A DNA stretch of 64,000 bases from Serratia plymuthica (GTDB lineage: Bacteria > Pseudomonadota > Gammaproteobacteria > Enterobacterales > Enterobacteriaceae). Location of the stretch: NCBI RefSeq assembly GCF_018336935.1, contig NZ_CP068771.1, positions 5,332,001-5,396,000 of the forward strand, in the 5' to 3' direction. This document shows positions 8,960 through 18,454 of the stretch, piece by piece. Position 1 is the first letter of the stretch; each line of letters starts with the position of its first letter. The notes beneath the pieces were generated by a model. That model searched no databases and was not told the origin of the DNA. It saw only the letters and a program-made list of their open reading frames with translations. Both the position numbers and the translations under genes were made by a program.

Positions 8960-10423
8960 ATGTCTCAAACCCAGGAAAAAATCTGGAAAGCGATAGCGCC
9001 GCTGCTGGTGCTCGCGATCCTGCTGTTGATACCCACGCCCGGCGACATGCCGCCGCAGGCCTGGCGCTATTTCGCCATCTTTGTGGCGATGATTGTCGGT
9101 ATGATCCTGGAGCCGATCCCGGCTACCGCCATCAGCTTTATCGCCGTGACTCTCAGCGTGCTCAGCGCCAACTGGGTGCTGTTTGGCGCGCAGGAACTGG
9201 CGGAACCGGGCTTCAAGGCCGGTAAAGAGGCGCTGAAATGGGGGCTGGCGGGCTTCTCCAGCACCACCGTCTGGCTGGTATTCGGCGCGTTCATCTTTGC
9301 GCTGGGCTACGAGGCCACCGGGCTGGGGCGGCGTATCGCGCTGTTCCTGGTGAAGTTTATGGGCAAGCGCACCCTGACGCTCGGCTACGCGGTGGTGATC
9401 ATCGATATCCTGCTGGCGCCGTTTACCCCGTCCAACACCGCACGCACCGGCGGCACGGTGTTCCCGGTGGTGAAAAATCTGCCGCCGCTGTTTGACTCGT
9501 TCCCCAACGACCCTTCATCGCGGCGTATTGGCGGCTACCTGATGTGGATGATGGTGGTCGGCACCAGCATCAGCTCGTCGATGTTCGTCACCGGCGCGGC
9601 GCCCAACGTGTTGGGGATTGAGTTCGTCGGCAAAATCGCCGGGGTGCACATCAGCTGGATGCAGTGGTTCCTGGCCTTCCTGCCGGTCGGGCTGTTGCTG
9701 CTGATTGTCGCGCCGTTGATTTCCTATTACCTGTACAAACCGGGCGTGACCCACAGCAGCGAAGTGGCTGCCTGGGCCAACACCGCGCTGGGTGAAATGG
9801 GCAAGCTGACGCGCAAGGAGTGGACTCTGATTGGCCTGGTATTGTTCAGCCTGAGCCTGTGGGTGTTCGGCGGCAATGTGCTGGACGCCACCACGGTCTG
9901 CCTGTTGGCGGTCTCGCTGATGCTGGCACTGCACGTGGTGTCGTGGAAGGACATCACCAAATACTCCAGCGCCTGGAACACGCTGGTTAACCTGGCGACG
10001 CTGGTGGTGATGGCCAACGGCCTGACGCGCTCCGGCTTTATCGACTGGTTCGCCCAGACCATGAGCACCCACCTGGACGGCTTCTCGCCGAACATGACGG
10101 TGGTGGCGCTGGTACTGGTGTTCTACTTCGCCCACTACCTGTTCGCCAGCCTGTCGGCGCATACCGCCACTTTGCTGCCGGTGATCCTGGCGGTCGGCAA
10201 AGGGCTGCCTGGCGTGCCGATGGAGCAACTCGCGATGCTGCTGGTGTTGTCGATCGGCATCATGGGCGTGTTGACGCCGTACGCCACCGGGCCGGGGGTG
10301 ATTATCTACGGCTGCGGCTACGTGAAATCGAAAGATTACTGGCGGATGGGCGGCATTCTCGGCGTGGTGTATATCGCCGCGTTGCTGTTGATCGGCTGGC
10401 CTATCCTGCGTTTGTGGTACTGA
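8960..10423 (+). CDS. citT: Citrate/succinate antiporter, DASS family
   Basis: 487-residue inner membrane antiporter taking up citrate in exchange for succinate during fermentation. Very close to E. coli CitT throughout, including PPQAWRYFAIFVAMIVGMI, the DASS motif SNTARTGGTVFPV near residue 160 and a second conserved segment YATGPGVIIYGCGYVKSKDYW. A good ribosome site (AGGAGAG) precedes ATG 8960. No oxaloacetate decarboxylase genes are present, which fits an E. coli-like citrate/succinate exchange rather than the Klebsiella sodium-dependent pathway. Confidence 0.93.
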   Translation: MSQTQEKIWKAIAPLLVLAILLLIPTPGDMPPQAWRYFAIFVAMIVGMILEPIPATAISFIAVTLSVLSANWVLFGAQELAEPGFKAGKEALKWGLAGFSSTTVWLVFGAFIFALGYEATGLGRRIALFLVKFMGKRTLTLGYAVVIIDILLAPFTPSNTARTGGTVFPVVKNLPPLFDSFPNDPSSRRIGGYLMWMMVVGTSISSSMFVTGAAPNVLGIEFVGKIAGVHISWMQWFLAFLPVGLLLLIVAPLISYYLYKPGVTHSSEVAAWANTALGEMGKLTRKEWTLIGLVLFSLSLWVFGGNVLDATTVCLLAVSLMLALHVVSWKDITKYSSAWNTLVNLATLVVMANGLTRSGFIDWFAQTMSTHLDGFSPNMTVVALVLVFYFAHYLFASLSAHTATLLPVILAVGKGLPGVPMEQLAMLLVLSIGIMGVLTPYATGPGVIIYGCGYVKSKDYWRMGGILGVVYIAALLLIGWPILRLWY

Positions 10424-10430
10424 GTTGTCC

Positions 10431-10452
10431 GCGGCCATCTCTCGATGGCCGC
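10431..10452 (+). terminator. Possible hairpin terminator after citT
   Basis: Inverted repeat GCGGCCAT / ATGGCCGC with a 6-base loop directly after citT. There is no clear T-run, so it may instead be a transcript-stabilising hairpin. Confidence 0.4.
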
Positions 10453-10553
10453 TAGTCGTGATACCCATCACACACTTCAGCGGATAACCTCTCCATCATA
10501 GCGAGGCGAAAGCTAACATATTCAAAATAATCACTTTCCTGGAGCCTCTGCGG

Positions 10554-11783
10554 ATGAGAAGAAAAACGTTATTGCTGTGCTTGCCCTTATTATTGACCGG
10601 GAATGCCCTGGCGGAAACCAACGACTATCAGTTGGAACAGGTGCTGATGATGAGCCGCCACAACCTGCGTGCGCCGCTGGCCAATAACGGCAGCGTGTTG
10701 GCGCAATCTACCCCCAAAGCCTGGCCGGCCTGGGACACGCCGGGGGGCCTGCTGACCACCAAGGGCGGGGTGCTGGAAGTGTATATGGGCCACTATTTCA
10801 ACCAGTGGCTCAGGCAGACTGGCGTATTGCCGCAGGAAGGCTGCCCGACCGCCGGCAGCGTTTATGTTTATGCCAACAGCCTGCAACGCACGGTCGCGAC
10901 CGCGCAGTTCTTTACCAACGGCGCATTCCCCGGCTGCGACATCAGCGTGCACCACCAGGACAAAATGGGGGAGATGGATCCCACCTTTAACCCGATCATC
11001 ACCGACAACAGCGAAGCCTTCAATCAACAGGCGCTGGGGGCGATGAACACCGAGCTGGCTTCGCTGAAGCTGGATGCGGCCTACAAACAACTGGCGAAAA
11101 TCATCGATTACAAAGCGTCCAGCGCCTGTAAAACCGACAAGCACTGCGATCTGACCAAAGAGGCCAGCAAGATGAGCGCGGTGCCGGGCAAAGAGCCGGG
11201 CGTCGCCGGCCCGCTGCGGGTGGGCAACTCGCTGGTGGACGCCTTCATGCTGCAATATTACGAAGGCTTCCCGATGAAGGACGTGGCCTGGGGCAAAATC
11301 ACCACGCCGCAGCAGTGGAAACAGCTGGCACAGTTGAAAGACGGTTACCAGGACTCGCTGTTCACCTCGCCGGTGGTGGCGCAGAACGTCGCCAAACCGC
11401 TGCTGACCTACATCAACGGTGCCTTGATTGGCGAACGCAAACCGGATGCGCCTAAGCTGACGGTGCTGGTGGGCCATGATTCCAACATCGCTTCGCTGCT
11501 GTCGGCGATGCGCTTCAAGCCTTATCAGTTGCCGCACCAGTATGAGAAAACGCCGATTGGCGGCAAACTGGTGTTCCAGCGCTGGCACGATAAGAAAAAC
11601 GATCGCGACCTGCTGAAGATTGAGTACGTTTACCAATCCGCGGAGCAACTGCGCAATGCCACCCCGCTGACGCTGAAAACGCCGCCGCAGCGCGTGACGC
11701 TGGCGCTGGAAGGCTGCCCGGTGGATAAACAGGGCTTCTGCGCCTGGAGCGATTTCGAAAAAACCATGAAAGGCATTCTGTAA
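10554..11783 (+). CDS. agp: Periplasmic glucose-1-phosphatase, histidine acid phosphatase family
   Basis: 409-residue periplasmic phosphatase releasing phosphate from glucose-1-phosphate and acting weakly as a phytase. It has a signal peptide ([20 protein letters not shown]), the catalytic RHxxRxP motif ([11 protein letters not shown] near residue 35) and the C-terminal HD proton donor pair ([13 protein letters not shown]). Cysteines occur in pairs suited to disulphides. It stands alone with its own leader region and is not obviously part of the cit operon. Confidence 0.92.
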   Translation: MRRKTLLLCLPLLLTGNALAETNDYQLEQVLMMSRHNLRAPLANNGSVLAQSTPKAWPAWDTPGGLLTTKGGVLEVYMGHYFNQWLRQTGVLPQEGCPTAGSVYVYANSLQRTVATAQFFTNGAFPGCDISVHHQDKMGEMDPTFNPIITDNSEAFNQQALGAMNTELASLKLDAAYKQLAKIIDYKASSACKTDKHCDLTKEASKMSAVPGKEPGVAGPLRVGNSLVDAFMLQYYEGFPMKDVAWGKITTPQQWKQLAQLKDGYQDSLFTSPVVAQNVAKPLLTYINGALIGERKPDAPKLTVLVGHDSNIASLLSAMRFKPYQLPHQYEKTPIGGKLVFQRWHDKKNDRDLLKIEYVYQSAEQLRNATPLTLKTPPQRVTLALEGCPVDKQGFCAWSDFEKTMKGIL

Positions 11784-11793
11784 TTCTGCCGCT

Positions 11794-11818
11794 CCTCTCC
11801 CTCGTTGCGGGGGAGAGG
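11794..11818 (+). terminator. Hairpin after agp
   Basis: Inverted repeat CCTCTCCC / GGGAGAGG, 9-base loop, just past the agp stop. No T-run follows, so termination is only possible. Confidence 0.35.
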
Positions 11819-11826
11819 AATAATCG

Positions 11827-12582
11827 TTGTGGCCGGTCGATCCGGCGTCTAAAATTAGCGGCTTGCACACCCACAATGGACAACCCGTGTTCTCTTCTTT
11901 TATCCCCGGCATCGAATGGTTGAACCTGGACGGCTATCCGGGGCAGGTCGCCCGTTGCCGCTTTTCGCTGGCCAACTACCAGGATAGTTGCTTCGATGCC
12001 ATAGGCATGGTGCTCCCCGATCATCTGGCGCGCGCGGTGCCAAAGCGGCGGGCGGAGTACCTGGCCGGGCGTTATCTGGCGCGGGCATTGCTGGCGCCGT
12101 TGGGGTTTGCCGATTTTACCTTGCCGCGGGGAGAAGACCGCGCGCCGCAGTGGCCGCAGGGGATTGCCGGCGCGCTCAGCCATAATGTGGATACCGCGCT
12201 GTGTGCGGTACATTGGGAAAGCGGGCTGGGGGGCGTGGGGCTGGACGTTGAAACGCTGATCCCGACCGAGCGAGCCGAAGAACTGTGGACCGTCATTGTC
12301 GGCGAGGAAGAGTGCGCAACGCTGCGCCGGCAGCCGCAGGCGTTTAACCAACTGCTGACGATAGCCTTTTCCGCCAAAGAGAGCCTGTTCAAAACGCTGT
12401 ACCCGCAGGTGGGGCGCTACTTTGATTTTCTCGATGCGCGCACAGTGGCGATAGATACGCGGCAACAGATCTTTGAACTGGAACTGCTTAAGCCACTCAC
12501 CGCGCATTGCCACGCCGGCCGCCGGTTTACCGGGCGTTACTGGCACCGAGGTGACGCCGTAACTACGTTTATTTATTTATAA
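11827..12582 (+). CDS. 4'-phosphopantetheinyl transferase, EntD/PswP-like
   Basis: Transfers 4'-phosphopantetheine from CoA to carrier-protein serines, arming peptide synthetases such as those for siderophores or, in Serratia, serrawettin. The family signatures are present: GVGLDVE (Mg-binding acidic residues), about 45 residues later FSAKESLFKTLYP, and RRAEYLAGRYLAR upstream. The start is uncertain: there is no in-frame ATG near the N-terminus, so TTG 11827, TTG 11863 or GTG 11887 must be used, and GTG 11887 has the best purine-rich leader. No carrier-protein gene is nearby, so it acts on targets elsewhere. Confidence 0.85.
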   Translation: MWPVDPASKISGLHTHNGQPVFSSFIPGIEWLNLDGYPGQVARCRFSLANYQDSCFDAIGMVLPDHLARAVPKRRAEYLAGRYLARALLAPLGFADFTLPRGEDRAPQWPQGIAGALSHNVDTALCAVHWESGLGGVGLDVETLIPTERAEELWTVIVGEEECATLRRQPQAFNQLLTIAFSAKESLFKTLYPQVGRYFDFLDARTVAIDTRQQIFELELLKPLTAHCHAGRRFTGRYWHRGDAVTTFIYL

Positions 12583-12609
12583 ATCAATTAAGTAAATCTC
12601 GTTACGCTG

Positions 12610-13494
12610 TCACTGCATCTGTCGGCGGCGCAACAGATGACGCGTACCTTCCGCCACCAACAACAGCACCGCCAGCCAGATCGGAATATAGGTCAGCCAT
12701 TCGTCGCGGCCGATACTCTCGCCCAGCAACAGCGCCACCACCACCAACAGCACCGGTTCCACGTAGCTCAGCAGGCCAAACAGGCTGAACGGCAACAGGC
12801 GGCTGGCCAGGATATAACACACCAGCGCGGAGGCGCTGAGAATGCCCAACAGCGGGATCTGCACGTACAGCAGCGGATGAGTGGCCAATGCGGCCTGCGG
12901 CCCATCTCCGCCAAAGGCGAACCCGCCGGCGACCGGCAGCATCAGCGCCAGTTCGCACCACAGCCCGCCAAGGTTATCGGTACCGAAATGCCGACGAAGA
13001 ATAAAGTAAACCGGATAACCCAGCGCCACTACCAGCGTCGCCCAGGAGACGCCGCCGACCTGATACAGCTCATTGCCGACGCCGATAATGGCGCAACCCA
13101 CCGCCAGCTTTTGCAGCAGCGAAAGACGATCGCGGAAAATCACGCGTCCCGCCAGCACCATGGTCAGCGGCAGCAGAAAATAACCGAGCGACACCTCCAA
13201 CGCCTTGCCGTGCAGCGGCGCCCACAGAAACAGCCACAGCTGAACCCCCAGCAGCGCGGAGCTCAGCGGCAGAAACAGCAGGCGGCGCGGCCGCTGTTTG
13301 ATCCAGCGCAGCGTCTCGCTGACCCGGCGCCAGTCGGCGGAAAAAATCATAAACAGCGTCAGGAACGGCACCGTCAGCAGGGTGCGCCAACCGAAGACCT
13401 GTTCGCCGTCGAGCGGGGCCAGCGTGGAGGTGTAGTAATACATCACGGCGAACAATACCGAGGCGACAACCGAAAGAACGATCCCTTTAATCAC
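12610..13494 (-). CDS. RarD-like EamA-family permease
   Basis: 294 residues with about ten hydrophobic segments in two EamA repeats, beginning MIKGIVLSVVASVLFAVMYYY and containing the RarD-like EQVFGWRTLLTVPFLT. RarD proteins are inner-membrane drug/metabolite transporters of unknown substrate. Convergent with the upstream phosphopantetheinyl transferase gene and divergent from alkB. Ends in a basic tail (RHLLRRRQ). Confidence 0.8.
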   Translation of the reverse strand: MIKGIVLSVVASVLFAVMYYYTSTLAPLDGEQVFGWRTLLTVPFLTLFMIFSADWRRVSETLRWIKQRPRRLLFLPLSSALLGVQLWLFLWAPLHGKALEVSLGYFLLPLTMVLAGRVIFRDRLSLLQKLAVGCAIIGVGNELYQVGGVSWATLVVALGYPVYFILRRHFGTDNLGGLWCELALMLPVAGGFAFGGDGPQAALATHPLLYVQIPLLGILSASALVCYILASRLLPFSLFGLLSYVEPVLLVVVALLLGESIGRDEWLTYIPIWLAVLLLVAEGTRHLLRRRQMQ

Positions 13495-13633
13495 GTGCGA
13501 TCCCGAAAGGTTATTGATTTTATTGCGGGTACTCTAGAGAAGTTTGGCGCGCACAACAATGGCGAGCATCACACTGGACAATCCTCGGCGGCGAGTTAAA
13601 ATAAATACTGGGTATTCATACAGGCATTAAGCA

Positions 13634-14281
13634 ATGACTCTCGATCTTTTCGAAGACGCCGTGCCGCCGCCGTGGCGCGAGCAGATCGCTCCGGGCGCGG
13701 TGGTGATGCACGGTTTTGTGCGCGATCACGGGCCGGAGCTGTTGGCGGCGGTAAAGGGGGTGATCGCGCAGGTGCCGTGGCGGCATATGATTACGCCGGG
13801 TGGCCATGTGATGTCGGTGGCGATGAGCTGGTGCGGCAACGGCTGGAGCAGCGATAGCCGCGGTTACCGTTACTCCGAGCGCGATTCGCGCAGCGGCAAA
13901 CGTTGGCCGCCCATCCCGGTTATTTTTATGGCGCTGGCGGACGAAGCGGCACAGCAGGCGGGCTTTGCGCCGTTCGTGCCGGATTCGTGCCTGATTAACC
14001 GCTACGATCCCGGCAGCAAGCTGTCGCTGCATCAGGATAAAGACGAGCACGATTTCGGCTCACCGATCGTGTCGGTCTCACTGGGGTTACCGGCGGTGTT
14101 CCAGTTCGGCGGCATGCAGCGCAGTGACCGGGCCCAGCGCATTCCTTTGGCGCACGGCGACGTGGTCGTGTGGGGCGGCCCGTCACGGCTGTGCTTTCAC
14201 GGCATTATGCCGGTCAAAGAGGGCTACCATTCGCTGGTGGGGCCGCACAGGATCAACATCACCTTACGCAAGGCGCTTTAG
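13634..14281 (+). CDS. alkB: DNA/RNA demethylase AlkB
   Basis: 215-residue Fe(II)/2-oxoglutarate dioxygenase removing 1-methyladenine and 3-methylcytosine lesions. The iron ligands are visible in LSLHQDKDE (His-x-Asp near residue 134) and RLCFHGIMP (His), and the 2-oxoglutarate-binding arginines in the C-terminal RINITLRKA. PDSCLINRYDPGSKL is the family segment before the iron site. No ada gene precedes it, so here it is a single gene. Its end overlaps the convergent LysR gene by 18 bases. Confidence 0.95.
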   Translation: MTLDLFEDAVPPPWREQIAPGAVVMHGFVRDHGPELLAAVKGVIAQVPWRHMITPGGHVMSVAMSWCGNGWSSDSRGYRYSERDSRSGKRWPPIPVIFMALADEAAQQAGFAPFVPDSCLINRYDPGSKLSLHQDKDEHDFGSPIVSVSLGLPAVFQFGGMQRSDRAQRIPLAHGDVVVWGGPSRLCFHGIMPVKEGYHSLVGPHRINITLRKAL

Positions 14282-15214
14282 CTGCGGTTCTTTGGCCAGA
14301 CAGGCGACCAGATAATCGATAAACACCCGCAGTTTGGGCGGCAGATGCTGGTTGGGCGCATATAGTAACCATAGGCCGCCGTGATAGCTGCTGAGGAAAT
14401 CCCATTCCGGCAGCACCTGCACCACTTCACCGCTGTCCAGCGCCTGCCGGGCGGTAAAATAGGGCAGGCTGCCAATGCCGAGGTGCTGTTTCACCGCATC
14501 CAGCCGTACGCCGGTATGGTTGGCGGCATAGCGGCCGCGCACGTTCACCGCGATCGTTTTGCCGGCGCGGCGGAATTTCCAGCGGGCGTCGTTGGGCGTT
14601 TCCCCCAGATAAATGCAGCTGTGTTGTGCCAAATCCTGCGGCTGCTGTGGCGTGCCGTGCTGCGCCAGATACTCCGGCGTGGCGCACAACAGATGTTCTA
14701 TCGTCATCAGTTGGCGGCCGATAAGCCCGGGCGACGGGCGATCGGTAATGCGTAACGCCAGATCGACCCGATCGTCAATCAGGTCCATATAGCGGTCTTC
14801 CAGCCGCAGACGCACGTCCACCTTGGGGTAGCGGCGCAAAAATGCCGGGATATGCGGGTGCAGCACGAAGCGGCCTACCGCTTTGGGGACGCTGACGCTG
14901 ATCAGGCCTTCCGGTTCTACGGCGCCCTGGCCGCTGATTTCCATCACCGAATGCGCGGCGTCCAGCATGCTGCGGCAGCGCAGGAAGGCTTCTTCGCCCT
15001 GTTCGCTCAGGCGCAGCTTGCGGGTAGTGCGGTGCAGCAGTTGCAGCGCCAGCGCCTGTTCGAGTTTCGCCACGCTGCGGCTGGTGGCCGAGGGCGAGGT
15101 GCCCAGCAGGCGGGCGGCGGCGGAGAAACTGCCGCTCTCCACCACTTGAACGAAAACGGCCATTTCGGCCAACAGCGAATGGGATAGATTTGTGCTCACA
15201 GCGCAAAGGTCCAT
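14264..15214 (-). CDS. LysR-family transcriptional regulator
   Basis: 316 residues with an N-terminal winged helix (EMAVFVQVVESGSFSAAARLLG, then TSPSATSRSVAKLEQ) and LysR substrate-binding domain, of the CrgA/AaeR-like subgroup (QPQDLAQHSCIYLG, GRYAANH). Start taken at MDLCAVSTN; a later start near MAVFVQVV is possible. Divergent from the alanyl-tRNA editing gene, whose product is not an obvious regulatory target, so the regulon is unknown. Confidence 0.85.
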   Translation of the reverse strand: MDLCAVSTNLSHSLLAEMAVFVQVVESGSFSAAARLLGTSPSATSRSVAKLEQALALQLLHRTTRKLRLSEQGEEAFLRCRSMLDAAHSVMEISGQGAVEPEGLISVSVPKAVGRFVLHPHIPAFLRRYPKVDVRLRLEDRYMDLIDDRVDLALRITDRPSPGLIGRQLMTIEHLLCATPEYLAQHGTPQQPQDLAQHSCIYLGETPNDARWKFRRAGKTIAVNVRGRYAANHTGVRLDAVKQHLGIGSLPYFTARQALDSGEVVQVLPEWDFLSSYHGGLWLLYAPNQHLPPKLRVFIDYLVACLAKEPQLKRLA

Positions 15215-15287
15215 TGTAAAGAAGACGGATTATCCTTTGATTATGGCATGAATATACTAGGCAGAGTTTCGTAACCAGGAGAAAGCG

Positions 15288-15917
15288 ATGACCGAACGAC
15301 TTTATTATTACAGCGACGCGCTGCAGGGCGAAGCGCAGGTGCTGGCCTGCACCCCGGTCGAAGACGGCGGCTATGCCGTGGAACTGAGCGCGACGCTGTT
15401 CCACCCGCAGGGCGGCGGGCAACCGGCCGATACCGGCGCTCTCGGCGCCATCCCGGTACTGCGTGTGGCGCAGCAAGGCGATAAGGTGCTGCATTTCACT
15501 GCCGAACCCGTGAACGCCGGGCCGGTGAGCCTGCAAGTGGATGGCGAGCGGCGCCGGTTGCACGCCCGCTGGCATTCCGCCGGCCACCTGATTGGCTGGG
15601 TAGGGGAAAACCACGGCTGGCAACCGGTGAAGGCGCACCATTGGCCGGGCGAAGGGCGCATTACTTTTGCGCCGGGCGCAGACCCGCAAACGCTGGAGCA
15701 AGATGCCTTGCAGGCAGAGCTGCAACGGCTGATCGCGGCCAATTTACCGCGCAGGCAGTTGGACGTTGAAGGCGTGCGTCAGGTGGGTTTCGGCGATCTG
15801 CCGGTTTACGGCTGCGGCGGCACCCACGTGGCTTCGCTGAGCGAGTTGGGCGCGGTGACCATCACGGCGGTGAAGATGAAAAAAGGGCAGTTGATTGTGC
15901 AGTATGAAATGGGCTGA
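15288..15917 (+). CDS. Alanyl-tRNA editing protein (AlaX-type)
   Basis: 209-residue free-standing editing domain that hydrolyses mischarged Ser- or Gly-tRNA(Ala). Zinc ligands are visible as HSAGHL (HxxxH near residue 98) and CGGTHV (Cys/His near residue 178), preceded by LFHPQGGGQPADTG, the AlaX substrate-pocket motif. Preceded by CAGGAGAAAGCG as ribosome site. Ends in a hairpin-forming sequence overlapping the stop (GGGCTGAG / CTCAGCCC). Confidence 0.9.
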   Translation: MTERLYYYSDALQGEAQVLACTPVEDGGYAVELSATLFHPQGGGQPADTGALGAIPVLRVAQQGDKVLHFTAEPVNAGPVSLQVDGERRRLHARWHSAGHLIGWVGENHGWQPVKAHHWPGEGRITFAPGADPQTLEQDALQAELQRLIAANLPRRQLDVEGVRQVGFGDLPVYGCGGTHVASLSELGAVTITAVKMKKGQLIVQYEMG

Positions 15918-15944
15918 GCAGGCTCAGCCCTGGCGGTAAATCGA

Positions 15945-16991
15945 TCAGAATCGAATTTGCACCTTGGAAGACAGGTTTTTGTCGGCGGCGGCGATCAGCG
16001 CATTTTCAATCGCTTCCGGTGGATATTCACCGCTGAGCAGGGGCAGCGGGTCGATGCGGCCGTCCTGCAACCATTTAACGGCGGTAGTAAACTCGTCGAC
16101 AAAGCGGAACGAACCGACCCAACGGATCTCCTTCACCAGCATCGGCATGACCGGATAATCGACGCTGTTGGCGCCCATGCCAACTTGCACCACGGTGCCG
16201 GCGGGCCGGGCCAGGGCCACGGTTGAGGCTATGGCCGCCGGGCTGCCGGAGGCTTCAAACACCACGTCGAAATAGCCTTTATTTTCCTGATAAGGCGCAG
16301 CGCTGCCCTCATTCAGCGGATTGAAGGTGGCGGTGGCGCCCATTTGCCGGGCCAGCGTCAGGCAACGGTCGCTGACATCGGAGGCGACCAGTTCGGACGC
16401 GCCGGCGCTGCGTGCGGCGGCCAGGATCAGGCAGCCGATGGGGCCTGCGCCTATCACCAGCACGCGTTTCCCCACCAGCGTGCCGGCAACATTGACTGCA
16501 TGAATGGCAACCGCCAGCGGTTCGGCAAAGGCCATCACCTGCGGCGCGACGTTATCGCGGTAGGGAATGCATTGTTGCTCCGTTGCCACCACGTATTCGG
16601 AAAAACCGCCGTTAACGTGCGGATTAAACTGCGCGCTGCCCATAAAGCGCATGGTGGCGCACAGGTTTTGTTTGCCCGCCAGACAGTATTCGCAATGATT
16701 GCAGGGTTGAGATGGATTGACCGCCACCCGCTGCCCCACCCGCAGTGCCGATCCGGTGGGGGCCTGGCTGACGGTGCCGACGAATTCATGCCCGACTACC
16801 ATAGGGTGTTTGAGGACCGACATGCCGGCGCGGCCGTGCTGGTAATAATGGATATCGGAGCCGCAGATGCCGCCGCGCTCCACCTTCACCAACACGTCAT
16901 TCTCATCGTATTCCAGTTCGCGCAGCTCAACGCGCACGTCTTTTTCACCGTAGGCGAAGCAGGCTTTGCAGCTTAGGGTTTTTTTGCTCAT
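15945..16991 (-). CDS. idnD: Zinc alcohol dehydrogenase, L-idonate 5-dehydrogenase-like
   Basis: 348-residue MDR dehydrogenase. Catalytic zinc ligands: Cys43 in GGICGSDIHYY and His/Glu in VVGHEFVG; structural zinc by four cysteines in CNHCEYCLAGKQNLC; NAD(P) site GAGPIGCLI near residue 180. Close to IdnD, which oxidises L-idonate to 5-ketogluconate. Its start overlaps the stop of the MFS gene by one base, and an IdnO-like reductase follows upstream, so the three form a sugar-acid operon. The true sugar acid may differ because the neighbour is a ManD/RspA dehydratase. Confidence 0.85.
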   Translation of the reverse strand: MSKKTLSCKACFAYGEKDVRVELRELEYDENDVLVKVERGGICGSDIHYYQHGRAGMSVLKHPMVVGHEFVGTVSQAPTGSALRVGQRVAVNPSQPCNHCEYCLAGKQNLCATMRFMGSAQFNPHVNGGFSEYVVATEQQCIPYRDNVAPQVMAFAEPLAVAIHAVNVAGTLVGKRVLVIGAGPIGCLILAAARSAGASELVASDVSDRCLTLARQMGATATFNPLNEGSAAPYQENKGYFDVVFEASGSPAAIASTVALARPAGTVVQVGMGANSVDYPVMPMLVKEIRWVGSFRFVDEFTTAVKWLQDGRIDPLPLLSGEYPPEAIENALIAAADKNLSSKVQIRF

Positions 16992-18355
16992 TATTTTGCC
17001 TCAATGTTGTGGAGGTCCGCGCTGGAGTGCGGCGGTAAAGGTGTCTCCGGTTTCGGGGGAACGATCACCTCAATCTTGCCGACCAGGAAGGTGTACGCCA
17101 GCAGGCCCATTAACGCGACGGCGGCGATATACCACATCGCGTAGTGGAAGTTATTGGTGCGTTGCAAAATGACGCCAATGACGATAGGGCTGACGATGCC
17201 GGAAAGGTTGCCGCAGATGTTCAGGCAGCCGCCCATGGTGCCGATGAAATTGCGCGGGATCACATCGCTCCAGACCACCCAACCCAAATTGGAGAAGGCG
17301 TTGGCGAAGAAGGCGATGGACAAAATGGCGATGGCGATCACCGGTTGGTCTTCGAAAAAGTTGACCAGGCAGATAATCATGGTCAGGAACAGGCCCGACA
17401 TGACCGGCAGTTTGCGGGCAAAGGTGCGGGATTTGCCCTTTTTCAGCAGCATATCGCTCAGCGTGCCGCCGCACAGCACGCCGGCCATCGCCATCAGATA
17501 GGGGAAGGACGCGCCCAGCCCGGCTTTGGCTATCGGCAGGTGCAGCCCTTTTTCCAGGTACACGATAAACCAGGTCAGGAAGAAATAGAGCGTGGAGGAA
17601 CAGGCGAACTGGGCGATGAACAATCCCCAGACGGTGCGCTGCTTGAGGAAAAAGGCGATATCGCTCCAGCGTACTTTTTCGCTGACGTTAGCCTGGTTTT
17701 TGGAGCCGTAGCCGCCGCCTTCGCGAATATAATCCAGCTCCTGCCGATTGGTTTTGCTGCTGTGCTGCGGATCGCGGTAGGCGATCAACCAATAGATGCC
17801 GAACAGAATGCCGACGCCGCCGGACAGATAGAACGACATCTCCCAACCGTACTCCGCCACTATGTAGGACAGCGCCGGGGTTAACAGCGCCAGACCGATA
17901 TACTGCGCACTGGAGTAAATGGCCGTGGCGCGCGCACGCTCATGGTCGGGAAACCAACTGGCGATGATCTTGGTGTTGGACGGGAAGGAAGGGGCTTCGG
18001 CAACGCCAATCAGCGCCCGGCAGGCCAGCAGCATCAGGAATGACGCGGTTGCGGTGGCGAATAAATGGTGCGAGGCAAACCCCATCATGAAGGTAAACAG
18101 GCTCCATAAAATAATGGCGCTGCCGTACAGGATCCGCGAACCGATGCGATCCAGCACGTAACCGACCGGGATCTGGCTGGCGGCGTAAAACCAGGTAAAC
18201 ATGGAAAACAGCAATCCCAACTGGGTGGCGCTGAGATCGAATTCGGATTGAATCTTACTGCCGGCGACGGACAGGTTGGCCCGGTCCATATAATTTATTG
18301 CCGTGACGATAAACAACAGCGACAGAATAAAGAATCGCGACTTTGTTGCTTTCAT
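16991..18355 (-). CDS. MFS sugar-acid permease (ACS family, GudP/ExuT-like)
   Basis: 454 residues, 12 hydrophobic segments; INYMDRANLSVAG and QIPVGYVLDRIGSR near the N-terminus are typical of anion:cation symporters for hexuronates, glucarate and gluconate-like acids. Start at ATG 18355 with AGGACA ribosome site eight bases upstream; earlier in-frame starts lack family similarity. Lies between the two dehydrogenase genes on the same strand and likely imports their substrate. Confidence 0.85.
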   Translation of the reverse strand: MKATKSRFFILSLLFIVTAINYMDRANLSVAGSKIQSEFDLSATQLGLLFSMFTWFYAASQIPVGYVLDRIGSRILYGSAIILWSLFTFMMGFASHHLFATATASFLMLLACRALIGVAEAPSFPSNTKIIASWFPDHERARATAIYSSAQYIGLALLTPALSYIVAEYGWEMSFYLSGGVGILFGIYWLIAYRDPQHSSKTNRQELDYIREGGGYGSKNQANVSEKVRWSDIAFFLKQRTVWGLFIAQFACSSTLYFFLTWFIVYLEKGLHLPIAKAGLGASFPYLMAMAGVLCGGTLSDMLLKKGKSRTFARKLPVMSGLFLTMIICLVNFFEDQPVIAIAILSIAFFANAFSNLGWVVWSDVIPRNFIGTMGGCLNICGNLSGIVSPIVIGVILQRTNNFHYAMWYIAAVALMGLLAYTFLVGKIEVIVPPKPETPLPPHSSADLHNIEAK

Positions 18356-18454
18356 TTTTTTTGTCCTGGTGAGTGACTTGTTTTTATAGGTTTTTGGGGT
18401 ACAGGGGCGGTATACCCGCCATGGGCAAATACGCATTCAGAGGCTGTGGGGAAA

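Noticed and set aside
10590..11912. 440-codon minus-strand frame opposite agp
   Set aside because: It is antisense to a clear phosphatase with signal peptide and catalytic motifs; composition is shadow-like.
12637..13599. 320-codon plus-strand frame rich in Gln/His/Arg opposite the RarD-like gene
   Set aside because: It is the complement of a membrane-protein gene, which produces such Gln/His/Arg-rich shadows.
15910..15929. Hairpin overlapping the alanyl-tRNA editing gene stop as a terminator
   Set aside because: The stem includes the stop codon and is not followed by a T-run; too weak to list as a terminator.
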